A stretch of DNA of 64,000 bases from Streptomyces sp. NRRL F-4489 (lineage in GTDB: Bacteria; Actinomycetota; Actinomycetes; Streptomycetales; Streptomycetaceae). This document shows positions 50,566 to 59,834 of this stretch, in pieces; the stretch's first letter is position 1, and each line of letters opens with the position of its first letter. The DNA is taken from contig NZ_LLZI01000090.1 in the NCBI RefSeq assembly GCF_001509485.1, forward strand, positions 23,269 through 87,268. Reading direction: 5' to 3'. The position numbers and the translations under genes were made by a program. Under the pieces are notes generated by a model. The model did not search any database, had not been told where the DNA came from, and was given only the letters and a program-made list of their open reading frames with translations.

Positions 50566-52761
50566 TCAGTCCCGGAAGAGCTCCCCCTTCGCGGCCTTCT
50601 CCACCAGCAGCGCCGGCGGCGCGAACCGCTCGCCGTACGCCGCCTGGAGCTCCCGGGCCCGGGTCACGAAGCCGGACGGGCCGGTGCGGTCCTCCCGGCC
50701 GGGGCCGCCCTCGTAGCCGTTGATGTACTGGAGCACACCGCCCGTCCAGCCGGGGAAGCCGATGCCGAGGATCGAGCCGATGTTGGCGTCGGCGACGGAC
50801 GTCAGCACGCCTTCCTCCAGGCAGCGGACGGTGTCCAGCGCCTCGGAGAACAGCATCCGCTCCTGCATGTCCCGGAACGGGATCGCGGCGCCCTCGCGCC
50901 GGAAGTGCTCGCGCAGCCCGGGCCACAGGCCGGCCCGGCGGCCGTCGTCGCCGTAGTCGTAGAAGCCCGCGCCGCCGCTGCGGCCGGGCCGGCCGAACTC
51001 GTCGACCATGCGGTCGATGACGGTGTCGGCGGGGTGCGGCTGCCAGGTGCCGCCGGCCTCCTCGACGGCGCGCCGGGTCTCGTCGCGGATCTTGCGCGGG
51101 AGGGTGAGGGTCAGCTCGTCCATGAGGGAGAGGACCTTGGCGGGGTAGCCGGCCTGGGCGGCGGCCTGTTCGACGGAGGCGGGGTCGAGGCCCTCGCCGA
51201 TCATCGCCACGCCCTCGTTGATGAAGTGGCCGATGACGCGGGAGGTGAAGAAGCCGCGGGAGTCGTTGACGACGATCGGGGTCTTGCGGATCTGGCGAAC
51301 GAGGTCGAAGGCGCGGGCCAGGGCCTCGTCGCCGGTCCGCTCACCCTTGATGATCTCCACCAGCGGCATCTTGTCGACGGGTGAGAAGAAGTGCAGCCCG
51401 ATGAAGTCCGCGTCCCGCTCGACGCCTTCGGCCAGCAGCGTGATCGGCAGGGTGGAGGTGTTGGAGCACAGCAGCGCGTCCGGGGCGACGAGGTGCTGGA
51501 TCTCCTTGAAGACCTTGTGCTTGAGGGCGACGTCCTCGAAGACCGCCTCGATGACCGCGTCGCAGCCGGCGAGGTCGGCGGGCTCGGCGGTGGGCGTGAT
51601 GCGGGCCAGCAGCTCGTCGCGCTTCCGCTCGGTCGTCCGGCCCTTGGCCAGCGCCTTGGCGAGCAGGCCCGCGGAGTAGTCCTTGCCCTTCTGCGCCGCC
51701 TCCGGGGTGATGTCCTTGAGGACGACGTCGATTCCGGCCTTGGCGCAGGCGTAGGCGATACCGGCGCCCATCATGCCGGCGCCGAGGACACCGACCTTGC
51801 GGACCGTGCGCGGCGCGCTGCCCTGGGGGCGGCTGCGGCCGGCGTTGACGGCCTGGAGGTCGAAGAAGAACGCCTGGATCATGTTCTTGGAGATCTGGCC
51901 GGTGACCAGCTCGGTGAAGTAGCGCGCCTCGATGATCTGGGCGGTCTCGAAGTCGACCTGGGAGCCCTCGACGGCGGCGGCGAGGATGTTCCGGGGGGCC
52001 GGATAGGGGGCGCCGTTGAGCTGCTTCTTGAGGTTGGCGGGGAACGCCGGGAGGCTGGCGGCGAACTTCGGGTGGGCGGGGGTGCCGCCGGGGATCTTGT
52101 AGCCCTTGGCGTCCCAGGGCTGCTGGGACTCGGGGTGCGCGTCGATGAACTCCCGTGCCTTGGCGAGGAGTTCGTCCTCGCTCCGCGCCACCTCGTGGAT
52201 GAGGCCGGCCTCCTGGGCGCGCGGGGCGGTGTACTGGGTGCCCTGGAGGAGGACCTTCAGCAGGGCGTCGGTGATGCCCAGCAGCCGGACGGTGCGGGTG
52301 ACGCCGCCGGCGGCGGGCAGCAGGCCGAGGGTGACCTCGGGCAGGCCGATCTTGGTGCCGGGGGTGTCGAGGGCGACGCGGTGGTGGCAGGCCAGCGCGA
52401 TCTCGTAACCGCCGCCGAGGGCCGCGCCGTTGATGGCGGCGACGACGGGCTTGCCGAGCGTCTCGATGCGGCGCAGGTCGCGCTTGATGCCGTTGCCCGC
52501 CTCGAACGCCTGCTGGGCCTGGTCGGGGGTGACGGCGATCAGGTCGTGCAGGTCGCCGCCGGCGAAGAAGGTCTTCTTGGCGGAGGTGATGATGACGCCG
52601 CGGATGCCGTCCTTCTCGGCCTCCAGGCGGTCGGCGACCGCGGTGAGGGAGGCTTTGAAGGCGCTGTTCATGGTGTTGGCGGACTGGTCGGGGTCGTCCA
52701 GGACGAGGGTGACGACGCCGGTCTCGTCCTGTTCCCAGCGGATGGTGGTGGGTGCGCTCAT
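50566..52761 (-). CDS. Fatty acid oxidation multifunctional protein, FadB/FadJ-like (enoyl-CoA hydratase + 3-hydroxyacyl-CoA dehydrogenase)
   Basis: 731 residues. The N-terminal crotonase part (about 1-200: KKTFFAGGDLHDL, AALGGGYEIALACHHRVA, GLPEVTLGLLPAAGGVTR) is followed by the NAD-binding 3HCDH domain (GVLGAGMMGAGIAYACAKAG, about 325) and its C-terminal domains (HFFSPVDKMPLVEIIKGE, ending near KGELFRD). It catalyses the hydration and NAD-dependent oxidation steps of beta-oxidation. Third of the thiolase-containing operon, 31 bases after the thiolase gene, an FadBA-like arrangement. Confidence 0.95.
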   Translation of the reverse strand: MSAPTTIRWEQDETGVVTLVLDDPDQSANTMNSAFKASLTAVADRLEAEKDGIRGVIITSAKKTFFAGGDLHDLIAVTPDQAQQAFEAGNGIKRDLRRIETLGKPVVAAINGAALGGGYEIALACHHRVALDTPGTKIGLPEVTLGLLPAAGGVTRTVRLLGITDALLKVLLQGTQYTAPRAQEAGLIHEVARSEDELLAKAREFIDAHPESQQPWDAKGYKIPGGTPAHPKFAASLPAFPANLKKQLNGAPYPAPRNILAAAVEGSQVDFETAQIIEARYFTELVTGQISKNMIQAFFFDLQAVNAGRSRPQGSAPRTVRKVGVLGAGMMGAGIAYACAKAGIDVVLKDITPEAAQKGKDYSAGLLAKALAKGRTTERKRDELLARITPTAEPADLAGCDAVIEAVFEDVALKHKVFKEIQHLVAPDALLCSNTSTLPITLLAEGVERDADFIGLHFFSPVDKMPLVEIIKGERTGDEALARAFDLVRQIRKTPIVVNDSRGFFTSRVIGHFINEGVAMIGEGLDPASVEQAAAQAGYPAKVLSLMDELTLTLPRKIRDETRRAVEEAGGTWQPHPADTVIDRMVDEFGRPGRSGGAGFYDYGDDGRRAGLWPGLREHFRREGAAIPFRDMQERMLFSEALDTVRCLEEGVLTSVADANIGSILGIGFPGWTGGVLQYINGYEGGPGREDRTGPSGFVTRARELQAAYGERFAPPALLVEKAAKGELFRD

Positions 52762-52792
52762 GGTCGGTACTCCGTGGTGGGTGGGACGAGGG

Positions 52793-54007
52793 TCAGAGGC
52801 GCTCGATGACGGTGGCGATGCCCATCCCGCCGCCGACGCAGAGGGTGGCCAGGCCGTAGCGCTTGTCCTGGCGCTCCAGTTCGTCGACGAGGGTGCCGAG
52901 GATCATCGCGCCGGTGGCGCCGAGCGGGTGGCCCAGGGCGATCGCGCCGCCGTTGACGTTGACCTTGGCCAGGTCGAGCCCCATGTCCTTGACGAAGCGC
53001 AGCACGACCGCGGCGAACGCCTCGTTGATCTCGACCAGGTCGATGTCGTCGATGGTGAGCCCGGCCTTGGCCAGCGCCTTGCGGCTGGCGGGGGCGGGGC
53101 CGGTGAGCATGATCGTGGGCTCGGAGCCGGAGACCGCGGCGGAGACGATACGGGCCCGCGGGGTGAGGCCGTAGCGCTCGCCGACCTCCCGGGAGCCGAT
53201 GGCGACGAGGGCCGCGCCGTCCACGATGCCGGAGGAGTTGCCGGCGTGGTGGACGTGGTCGATCTCCTCGACCCAGTGGTACTTCTGCAGGGCGACCGCG
53301 TCGAAGCCGCCGGCGTCGCCGATGGCGGCGAACGACGGCTTCAGGCCGGCCAGCGAATCGGCGGTGGTGCCGGGGCGCAGGTGCTCGTCGCGGTCGAGGA
53401 CGACCAGGCCGTTGCGGTCCCGGACGGGGACGACGGAGCGCTCGAAGCGGCCGTCCTTCCAGGCCGCGGCGGCCCGCTCCTGGGACAGCGCGGCGTACTC
53501 GTCGACGTCGCGGCGGGAGTAGCCCTCGAGGGTGGCGATGAGGTCGGCGCCGATGCCCTGCGGGACGAAGCCGGTGTCGAAGTTGGTCATCGGGTCGGCG
53601 AACCACGCACCGCCGTCGGAGGCCATCGGGACCCGGGACATCGACTCCACGCCGCCGGCCAGGACGAGATCCTCCCAGCCGGAACGGACCTTGGCGGCGG
53701 CCATGTTGACCGCTTCGAGGCCGGAGGCACAGAAGCGGTTCTCCTGGACGCCGGCGACGGTGTCGGGCAGTCCGGCGGCGATCGCGGCGATCCGCGCGAT
53801 GTCGGAGCCCTGGTCGCCGACCGGTCCGACGACGCCGAGCACGATGTCGTCGATGGCGGCCGGGTCGAGGCCGGGGAAGCGGCGCCGGACCTCGTGGATC
53901 AGGCCGACGACCAGGTCGATCGGCTTGGTGCCGTGCAGCGCGCCGTTGGCCTTGCCGCGGCCGCGTGGGGTGCGGATGGCGTCGTACACATACGCTTCGG
54001 TGCTCAC
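52793..54007 (-). CDS. Acetyl-CoA acyltransferase (thiolase)
   Basis: 404 residues. The nucleophile is Cys93 in [14 protein letters not shown], with His360 in [10 protein letters not shown] and the second active-site Cys390 in TLCVGGGMG. It is a degradative thiolase (FadA-like) releasing acetyl-CoA from 3-ketoacyl-CoA, judged by its coupling with the FadB-like gene. Reading frame intact and of normal length. Confidence 0.96.
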   Translation of the reverse strand: MSTEAYVYDAIRTPRGRGKANGALHGTKPIDLVVGLIHEVRRRFPGLDPAAIDDIVLGVVGPVGDQGSDIARIAAIAAGLPDTVAGVQENRFCASGLEAVNMAAAKVRSGWEDLVLAGGVESMSRVPMASDGGAWFADPMTNFDTGFVPQGIGADLIATLEGYSRRDVDEYAALSQERAAAAWKDGRFERSVVPVRDRNGLVVLDRDEHLRPGTTADSLAGLKPSFAAIGDAGGFDAVALQKYHWVEEIDHVHHAGNSSGIVDGAALVAIGSREVGERYGLTPRARIVSAAVSGSEPTIMLTGPAPASRKALAKAGLTIDDIDLVEINEAFAAVVLRFVKDMGLDLAKVNVNGGAIALGHPLGATGAMILGTLVDELERQDKRYGLATLCVGGGMGIATVIERL

Positions 54008-54095
54008 TGGGAAGCCTTTCTTGGCGGCCCGGGTCCGCCGGCCCGCGGGGTGCGGCCGCCGGTGTCACGGCCCCGGGAGGCGCGGTCGGGGAGGG

Positions 54096-55238
54096 TCAGC
54101 CGAGCAGGGAGCGGCCGATGATCTCCTTCATGATCTCGGTCGTCCCTCCGTAGATGGTCTGGATCCGGCCGTCGGTGAAGGCCCGGGCGACGGGGTATTC
54201 GGTCATGTAGCCGTAGCCGCCGTGGAGTTGCAGACAGCGGTCGGCGACGCGTTTGTGGAGTTCGGTGGCCCACCACTTGGCCATGGAGGCGTGGACGGCG
54301 TCGAGGGTGCCGGCGGAGTGGTCGGCGATGCAGCGGTCGAGGAAGGTGCGGGTGACCGCGCACTCGGTGGCCATCTCGGCGATTTCGAACCGGATGTGCT
54401 GGAGCTTGGCCAGCGGCCGGCCGAACGCCTCGCGCTCCTTGACGTAGCGGGTGGTGAGCTCCAGGACGTGCTCGGCGCCGGCGATACCGGCGATGGCTAT
54501 CGCCATCCGCTCCTGGGCGAGGTTGGTCATCAGGTGGACGAACGCGCCGTTGAGCTCACCGAGCAGATTCTCCTTGGGGACCCGGACGTCGCGGAAGAAC
54601 AGCTCGGCGGTGTCCTGGGACTTCTGGCCGATCTTGTCGAGGTTGCGGCCGCGCTCGAAGCCGGGCATTCCGCGCTCGACGACCAGCAGGCTCAGGCCGT
54701 GCGCGCCGCCCTCGGGGGTCGTCCGGGCGACGACGATGACGAGGTCGGCGAGGATGCCGTTGGAGATGAAGGTCTTGGAGCCGTTGAGCACCCAGTGGTC
54801 GCCGCGGTCCTCGGCGGCGGTGCGGATGCCCTGGAGGTCGGAGCCGGCGCCGGGCTCGGTCATGGCGATGGCGGTGATGGTCTCGCCGCTGCAGAAGCCG
54901 GGCAGCCAGCGGCGCTTCTGCTCCTCGGTGGCGAGCGAGGTCAGGTAGGGGCCGACGATGTCGTTGTGCAGGCCGATGGCCAGGCCGGGGGCGCCGGCGC
55001 GGGTGAACTCCTCGGCCAGGACGGCGCTGTAGCGGAAGTCGCCGGTGCCTCCGCCGCCGTACTCCTCGGGGACGGCCAGGCCCAGCAGCCCCTGGCGGCC
55101 GGCGGCCCGCCAGGCGTCCCGGCTGACGATGCCGTCCTTCTCCCACTGGGCGTAATACGGCGTCACCTCCTTGGCGAGGAAGGTGCGCACCGTCTCGCGG
55201 AAGGCGTCGTGGTCCTCGGTGAAGATCTGGCGCTTCAC
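54096..55238 (-). CDS. Acyl-CoA dehydrogenase, long-chain/isovaleryl-type active site
   Basis: 380 residues. FAD and substrate motifs: AIAMTEPGAGSDLQGI, LNGSKTFISNG and LHGGYGYMTEYPVAR. The loop that carries the catalytic Glu in medium-chain enzymes (YEGT) is YGGT here, and Glu243 in NLAQERMAIA is the likely base, as in long-chain and isovaleryl-CoA dehydrogenases. It introduces the alpha-beta double bond at the first step of the pathway completed by the two downstream genes. Confidence 0.94.
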   Translation of the reverse strand: MKRQIFTEDHDAFRETVRTFLAKEVTPYYAQWEKDGIVSRDAWRAAGRQGLLGLAVPEEYGGGGTGDFRYSAVLAEEFTRAGAPGLAIGLHNDIVGPYLTSLATEEQKRRWLPGFCSGETITAIAMTEPGAGSDLQGIRTAAEDRGDHWVLNGSKTFISNGILADLVIVVARTTPEGGAHGLSLLVVERGMPGFERGRNLDKIGQKSQDTAELFFRDVRVPKENLLGELNGAFVHLMTNLAQERMAIAIAGIAGAEHVLELTTRYVKEREAFGRPLAKLQHIRFEIAEMATECAVTRTFLDRCIADHSAGTLDAVHASMAKWWATELHKRVADRCLQLHGGYGYMTEYPVARAFTDGRIQTIYGGTTEIMKEIIGRSLLG

Positions 55239-55389
55239 TCTGCTGTCCCTTCGGGGGTGCGGTGCTGAGGGCGGGCGGAGCTGCCCGGGAGCCGGGGTGC
55301 GGGGGCCGCGGGCCGGGCTCTTCGCCGCGGGCGGACCGGGGCGGCCGGGTGCGGGCCGCCGGCGTACGGGAGGGCGGTGAGCGCGTCCA

Positions 55390-56556
55390 TCAGCGGGCCG
55401 CCTCCTCCGGGGTGGTGGGGCGCCGGGCGCCGTCCGGGGCGGCGAGGGCGGGCACGTCCCAGTCGCGGGCGACCTCGTCGGTGTCGGCGCCGGGCCGGGC
55501 GGGCGGTCTGCGGAGCGTCCCTGGCGTGGCGGAGAAGCGGGGCGCGGGGGCGGGCTGGGTCAGGCCGGCGTGCTCGGTGAAGGTGCCGCGGGCGGAGAGG
55601 TGCGGGTGCGCGGGGGCCTCGCGCAGCGAGAGCACGGGGGCCACGCAGGCGTCGGAGTCCTGGAAGACCGCCGTCCACTCCTGTCGCGTACGGGTCCGGA
55701 ACCGGGCGGCGATGGCGGCGCGCAGCTCGTCCCAGGCGGCGAGGTCGTCCCGCCCGGGGGCGTCGTCCCCGAGGCCGAGCAGCCGGACGAACTCGGCGTA
55801 GAAGCGGGGTTCCAGCGCGCCGACGGCCATGTACCCGCCATCGGCGGTCTCGTACACGCCGTAGAAGGGGGCGCCGCCGTCGAGCAGATTGGCGCCGCGG
55901 CGGTCCTGCCAGCCGCCGGCCGCCAGCATGCCGTGGATCATCGCGGTCAGATGGGCGGTGCCGTCCACGATCGCGGCGTCCACGACCTGGCCCGCGCCGC
56001 CTTCGGTGCGGGCGTGCCGGAGGGCGGCGAGGACGCCGATGACCAGATAGAGGGAGCCGCCGGCGTAGTCCCCGAGGAGATTGGCGGGGACGGCGGGCGG
56101 GCCGTCCGGCGGGCCGATCATGCCGAGGGCGCCGGTGAGGGCGATATAGCCGATGTCGTGCCCGGCGGTGTGGGCGAGCGGGCCCTGCTGGCCCCAGCCG
56201 GTCATCCGGCCGTAGACCAGGCGGGGGTTGCGCGCCAGGCACGCGCCGGGGCCGACGCCGAGGCGCTCGGCCACGCCCGGGCGGTAGCCCTCGATGAGGA
56301 CGTCGGCGCGGCCGGCCAGGGCGAGGACCTGCTCGACCCCTTCGGGCCGCTTCAGATCCACCACCACCGAGCGCTTGTTGCGGTTGGTGACGTCGCGGGC
56401 CGGGTCGATGCCCAGCCCCGCGCCGCCGGGCCGGTCGACCCGTACGACGTCGGCGCCGAGGTCGGCCAGCAGCATGGCCGCGAACGGGCCGGGGCCGATA
56501 CCGGCGAGCTCCACCACCCGCACCCCGGCGAGCGGGCCGTCCGCTGACTGCGCCAT
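55390..56556 (-). CDS. CaiB/BaiF family CoA-transferase (alpha-methylacyl-CoA racemase-like)
   Basis: 388 residues from the ATG at 56556 (GAGG upstream). Family motifs: GVRVVELAGIGPGPFAAMLLADLGADVVRVDRP, NRNKRSVVVDLK, GWGQQGPLAHTAGHDIGYIALTG and LLGDYAGGSLYLVIG. The GHDIGYIALTGALG stretch is that of alpha-methylacyl-CoA racemases, which make 2-methyl-branched acyl-CoA of the S form for dehydrogenation. That suits the acyl-CoA dehydrogenase downstream and the branched fatty acids of Streptomyces. Probable first gene of the operon, although 151 bases separate it from the next. Confidence 0.9.
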   Translation of the reverse strand: MAQSADGPLAGVRVVELAGIGPGPFAAMLLADLGADVVRVDRPGGAGLGIDPARDVTNRNKRSVVVDLKRPEGVEQVLALAGRADVLIEGYRPGVAERLGVGPGACLARNPRLVYGRMTGWGQQGPLAHTAGHDIGYIALTGALGMIGPPDGPPAVPANLLGDYAGGSLYLVIGVLAALRHARTEGGAGQVVDAAIVDGTAHLTAMIHGMLAAGGWQDRRGANLLDGGAPFYGVYETADGGYMAVGALEPRFYAEFVRLLGLGDDAPGRDDLAAWDELRAAIAARFRTRTRQEWTAVFQDSDACVAPVLSLREAPAHPHLSARGTFTEHAGLTQPAPAPRFSATPGTLRRPPARPGADTDEVARDWDVPALAAPDGARRPTTPEEAAR

Positions 56557-56597
56557 CGCGCCCCTCTGCCTTCTTCCGCGCTGTGACACTTCTGATG

Positions 56598-56614
56598 TAA
56601 CACCCGTGATGTTA
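56598..56614. promoter_or_regulatory. Candidate operator upstream of the beta-oxidation operon
   Basis: TAACA (56598-56602) and TGTTA (56610-56614) form an inverted repeat with seven bases between, inside two direct TGATGT(A/T)A copies (56593-56600, 56607-56614). It is 42 bases upstream of the CaiB-like gene, a suitable place for an acyl-CoA-responsive repressor. Confidence 0.45.
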
Positions 56615-56668
56615 AGAACGTGTTCCACTTTCCACAAGACCCCCGTGCCAGGTGGCCGGCTGTCGGAA

Positions 56669-56715
56669 AAGGCCCGTGGCGGCGATGCTCAACTGCCATC
56701 GCCGCCACGGGCCTT
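56669..56715 (-). terminator. Strong terminator hairpin after the 39-residue gene
   Basis: A perfect 19-bp inverted repeat (56669-56687 with 56697-56715) and nine-base loop. Read on the minus strand the stem is followed by TTTT, the layout of an intrinsic terminator. Only the small gene at 56742-56861 lies upstream of it in that orientation, 26 bases away. Confidence 0.85.
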
Positions 56716-56741
56716 CGCGCGCGCCTGCCACTGCCGCGCCG

Positions 56742-56861
56742 CTAACTCCCGCCAGGACGGTCGATGAACCGCGCGGGCGCTATTCGGCGGCGGGGCGCGC
56801 CCGTGCGCACCCGCGTCCGCTCCGCCGCCGGCCGCGCCGCCTGCGCCATCGTCTCCTCCAT
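56742..56861 (-). CDS. Unrecognised small basic protein, 39 residues
   Basis: An ATG at 56861 with GGGAG five to six bases upstream opens 39 codons (starting MEETMAQAAR, ending RFIDRPGGS), followed 26 bases later by a 19-bp terminator. About ten arginines make it strongly basic; there is no cysteine and no hydrophobic segment. I do not recognise it. The independent signals for translation start and termination argue for a real small gene rather than chance. It could be a nucleic-acid-binding peptide or a precursor peptide. The rest of the 56862-57008 gap shows nothing. Confidence 0.6.
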   Translation of the reverse strand: MEETMAQAARPAAERTRVRTGAPRRRIAPARFIDRPGGS

Positions 56862-57008
56862 GTCCGCTCCCCCGCCCGGCACCGCGCGCGGTGCCCGTCC
56901 GCGGGCCGCGCGACGCCCGCGCCGCCCATCGCCCTCAACGCTAACCGCGACCACTGACAACGGCCCGCGCAGCGCCGTACGCCGGGCCGGCGGAGGGACA
57001 ATGCCCTC

Positions 57009-57743
57009 ATGTCTCACCACGCCGCCGCACTGTTCGACATCCACGCCGGCCAGGGACTGCGCCAGTTCGCCGAGCTGGCCCTGGCCCTGCTGCTGTCCTC
57101 GCTGATCGGCCTGGAGCGGGAGGCCCGGCAGAAAAGCGCCGGGCTGCGCACCCACACCCTCGTCGGGGTGGGCAGCGCCCTGTTCATGGAGGTGTCGATC
57201 CACGGCTTCGGGGCGCTGCTCGGCGCCGACGGCGTGGCGCTGGACCCGTCGCGGGTCGCCGCGCAGGTCGTCTCCGGCATCGGGTTCATCGGCGGCGGCC
57301 TCATCTTCGTCCGGAAGGACGCCGTCCGGGGCCTGACCACGGCCGCGACCATCTGGCTGACCTGCGCCATCGGCATGGCGTGCGGCGGTGGGCTGCCGCT
57401 GCTGGCGATCGGCGCGACGGCGGTGCACTTCCTCGTCGTGCGCGGTTTCTCCTGGATCTCGGACCGGATCGCCTCCGGCCCGGCCTTCGACCGGATCGAG
57501 CTGCGCCTCACCTACCAGGCCCAACACGGTCTGCTGGGGCGGATGTTGGAGATGTGCACGGGCAGCGGCTTCCGGGTCACCGACGTCCAGGTGGAGACCG
57601 GCGGAGGCGATGCCCGGGTCACGGCCGAGGTGCTGCTGCGTCTGGAGGGCACCGGCTCGGCGCATCCCCTGGTCGAGGCGCTGACGCAGCTGGACGGCGT
57701 CCGCGGGGTGGCGCTCGGGCGGCACGGCGGCAGTACGGAATGA
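57009..57743 (+). CDS. MgtC/SapB family membrane protein
   Basis: 244 residues. Four to five membrane segments in the first 145 residues contain the family motifs LIGLEREARQKSAGLRTHTLVGVGSALFM and VVSGIGFIGGGLIF with the RGLTTAATIW segment. A soluble C-terminal ACT-like domain follows. MgtC proteins help survival at low magnesium and interact with ATP synthase in some pathogens; the role in Streptomyces is unclear. Single gene, with 115 bases before the next. Confidence 0.92.
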   Translation: MSHHAAALFDIHAGQGLRQFAELALALLLSSLIGLEREARQKSAGLRTHTLVGVGSALFMEVSIHGFGALLGADGVALDPSRVAAQVVSGIGFIGGGLIFVRKDAVRGLTTAATIWLTCAIGMACGGGLPLLAIGATAVHFLVVRGFSWISDRIASGPAFDRIELRLTYQAQHGLLGRMLEMCTGSGFRVTDVQVETGGGDARVTAEVLLRLEGTGSAHPLVEALTQLDGVRGVALGRHGGSTE

Positions 57744-57858
57744 GACACCGCGGCCGCGTCACCACGGCACGTGCTCCCGGGGCCGCGGACCGCCCCCGGA
57801 TGTCCGGCGGCTGACGGCCCCTCGGTAGGGTCCGGAACCCGGCCAGGAGAGGACACCG

Positions 57859-59046
57859 ATGCCACGGCACGACATCCTAGGACGCGACCACGACCTCGTT
57901 CTGTACGGAGCGACGGGGTTCGCCGGTGCGCTCACCGCGGAGTATCTGGCCCGGCACGCCCCCGAGGGCTGCCGCTGGGCGCTCGCCGGACGCGACACCG
58001 CCGGACTGGAACGGCTGCGGAAGCGGCTGACGGCCGTGAACCCGGCCTGTGCGGACCTGCCGCTGCTCCGCGCCGACAGCACCGACCCGGACTCGCTGCG
58101 CGCCCTCGCCGCCGCCACCCGCGTCCTGGCCACCACGGTCGGCCCCTACCTGCTGCACGGCGAACCGCTGGTCGCCGCCTGCGCCGAGGCCGGCACCGAC
58201 TACCTGGACCTCACAGGGGAGCCGGAGTTCGTGGACCGCATGTACCTGCGGTACGACGCCGCGGCCCGCGCCTCCGGGGCCCGGCTGGTCCACGCCTGCG
58301 GCTTCGACTCCGTCCCGTACGACCTGGGGGTGCTGTACACGGTGGGGCTGCTGCCGGAGGGCGTCCCGCTGCGCGTCGACGGTTTCGTACGGACCAATGC
58401 CGCGTTCTCCGGCGGAACGCTGGCGTCCGCGCTGACCGCGGTCTCCCGGCCGGCCGCCATGGCGCGCGCCGCGCGGGCCCGCCGGCGGGTCGAGCCGCGG
58501 CCCGCCGGCCGCACCGTGCGCGCCCCGTTCGGGCCGCCCGTGCGGAGCCGGGAGACCGGCACCTGGGGTGTGCCGCTGCCCACCCTGGACCCGCGGATCG
58601 TGGCCCGCTCGGCCGCCGCCCTGGACCGCTACGGTCCCGACTTCCGGTACCGCCACTACGCGGGCGTGCGCCGGCTGCCGACCGCGGTGGCCGGCGCGGT
58701 GGGCGCGGGGGCGGTCTCGGCGCTCGCCCAGGTGCCGGCGGTCCGGCGCCGGCTGTCCGGACGGCTGCGGCCGGGCGAGGGGCCCGGTCCGGAGCGGCGG
58801 GCCCGGAGCTGGTTCAAGGTGCGGTTCGTGGCCTCCGGGGGCGGCACCCGCCTGGTCACCGAGGTCGCGGGCGGCGACCCCGGTTACGACGAGACGGCGA
58901 AGATGCTCGCCGAGGCGGCGCTCAGTCTGGCCTTCGACGATCTCCCGGAGACGGCGGGCCAGGTGACGACGGCGGTGGCCATGGGGGACGCGCTGACCCG
59001 GCGCCTGAGGGACGCGGGGATCACCTTCCGGGTGGTCCGCGGATAG
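57859..59046 (+). CDS. Saccharopine dehydrogenase-like trans-acting enoyl reductase family protein
   Basis: 395 residues. An N-terminal Rossmann fold (LVLYGATGFAGALTAEYLARHAP) and the conserved TTVGPYLLHGEPLVAACAEAGTDYLDLTGEPEF and HACGFDSVPYDLG define the family related to the mycobacterial trans-acting enoyl reductase and to human SCCPDH. A hydrophobic stretch near residues 275-300 could contact membrane. It is probably a lipid-related NAD(P)H oxidoreductase. GGAGAGG precedes the ATG. Confidence 0.9.
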   Translation: MPRHDILGRDHDLVLYGATGFAGALTAEYLARHAPEGCRWALAGRDTAGLERLRKRLTAVNPACADLPLLRADSTDPDSLRALAAATRVLATTVGPYLLHGEPLVAACAEAGTDYLDLTGEPEFVDRMYLRYDAAARASGARLVHACGFDSVPYDLGVLYTVGLLPEGVPLRVDGFVRTNAAFSGGTLASALTAVSRPAAMARAARARRRVEPRPAGRTVRAPFGPPVRSRETGTWGVPLPTLDPRIVARSAAALDRYGPDFRYRHYAGVRRLPTAVAGAVGAGAVSALAQVPAVRRRLSGRLRPGEGPGPERRARSWFKVRFVASGGGTRLVTEVAGGDPGYDETAKMLAEAALSLAFDDLPETAGQVTTAVAMGDALTRRLRDAGITFRVVRG

Positions 59047-59060
59047 CGGCCCGGCGGCCG

Positions 59061-59777
59061 TCAGGCGCTCGCCAGCGCCCTGCGGCACAGCGCGTCGGCG
59101 GCCCGGGTGGTCTCCGGGAGGCGGTAGGCGGCCGCCAGGTGCAGGGTGTGGGCGCAGGCCCGGTCGAGGTCGACCCGGTGGCCGACCGACACGAAGACCG
59201 GTTTGACGCCCCGCTGGGTGCGCAGGGCGCGTCCCACCTCTTCCGGGCCGGCCGGGGTGTCGTCCACCAGGGGCGAGGTGGCGCCGCGCTCCGGGCCGGG
59301 GGCCTCGTACCGGAAGGCGAAGGGGTTCTTGGCGACCCCGATGGTGGGCAGTCCGGTGAGCACCCCGAGGTGGCTGGCGAGTCCGAAGCGGCGCGGGTGG
59401 GCGAGCCCGTAGCCGTCGCAGACCACCAGGCCGGGTGTCCGGGCGAGCCGGTCCAGGGCGGCCAGGACCGTGGGGATCTCCCGGAAGGCGAGCAGCCCGG
59501 GGACGTACGGGAAGGAGACCGGGCCGACGGCGGTGGCCTCGTCGACGACCGCGAGGGTGCGGGCGTCGAGGGCGACGGCGGCCGCGGCGACCACGTCCCG
59601 TTCGTCGTCGTAGGCGACGTCCACCCCGGCCACGGTGCCCGCGAAGCCCGGCTCAGGTCCGGGCTCGTCGAGGCGTACGCGGGCGCGCAGCCGGTCCTGG
59701 ACCGCGCGGGCCGCGGCCTCGTCCGCCGGCCAGTTCCGCAGCTCGTCGGCGCGGGAGACGGTTCCGAAAGTGTTCAT
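59061..59777 (-). CDS. nfi: Endonuclease V
   Basis: 238 residues from the ATG at 59777. Motifs: TVAGVDVAYDDERD (metal Asp), VSFPYVPGLLAFREIP, VVCDGYGLAHPRRFGLASHLGV (catalytic Asp) and GVAKNPF, with SVGHRVDLDRA near the end. It cuts the second phosphodiester 3' of deoxyinosine in DNA or inosine in RNA. Divergent from the YciI-like gene with 57 bases between start codons. Confidence 0.95.
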   Translation of the reverse strand: MNTFGTVSRADELRNWPADEAAARAVQDRLRARVRLDEPGPEPGFAGTVAGVDVAYDDERDVVAAAAVALDARTLAVVDEATAVGPVSFPYVPGLLAFREIPTVLAALDRLARTPGLVVCDGYGLAHPRRFGLASHLGVLTGLPTIGVAKNPFAFRYEAPGPERGATSPLVDDTPAGPEEVGRALRTQRGVKPVFVSVGHRVDLDRACAHTLHLAAAYRLPETTRAADALCRRALASA

Positions 59778-59821
59778 GGTGCCCGCCACGCTACCGAACT
59801 TCCGTTCCCCCGCGGCAGGCG

Positions 59822-59827
59822 TATATT
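59822..59827 (+). promoter_or_regulatory. -10 element for a leaderless YciI-like mRNA
   Basis: TATATT ends seven bases before the ATG at 59835, and no ribosome-binding site precedes that ATG. The AT-rich hexamer stands out in this GC-rich sequence. No clear -35 was found. Confidence 0.5.
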
Positions 59828-59834
59828 TTCCGCC

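Noticed and set aside
56652..56957. 101-codon plus-strand frame in the gap before MgtC
   Set aside because: It runs through the terminator hairpin and is very Arg/Pro-rich with no ribosome-binding site; the minus-strand 39-codon frame is better supported.
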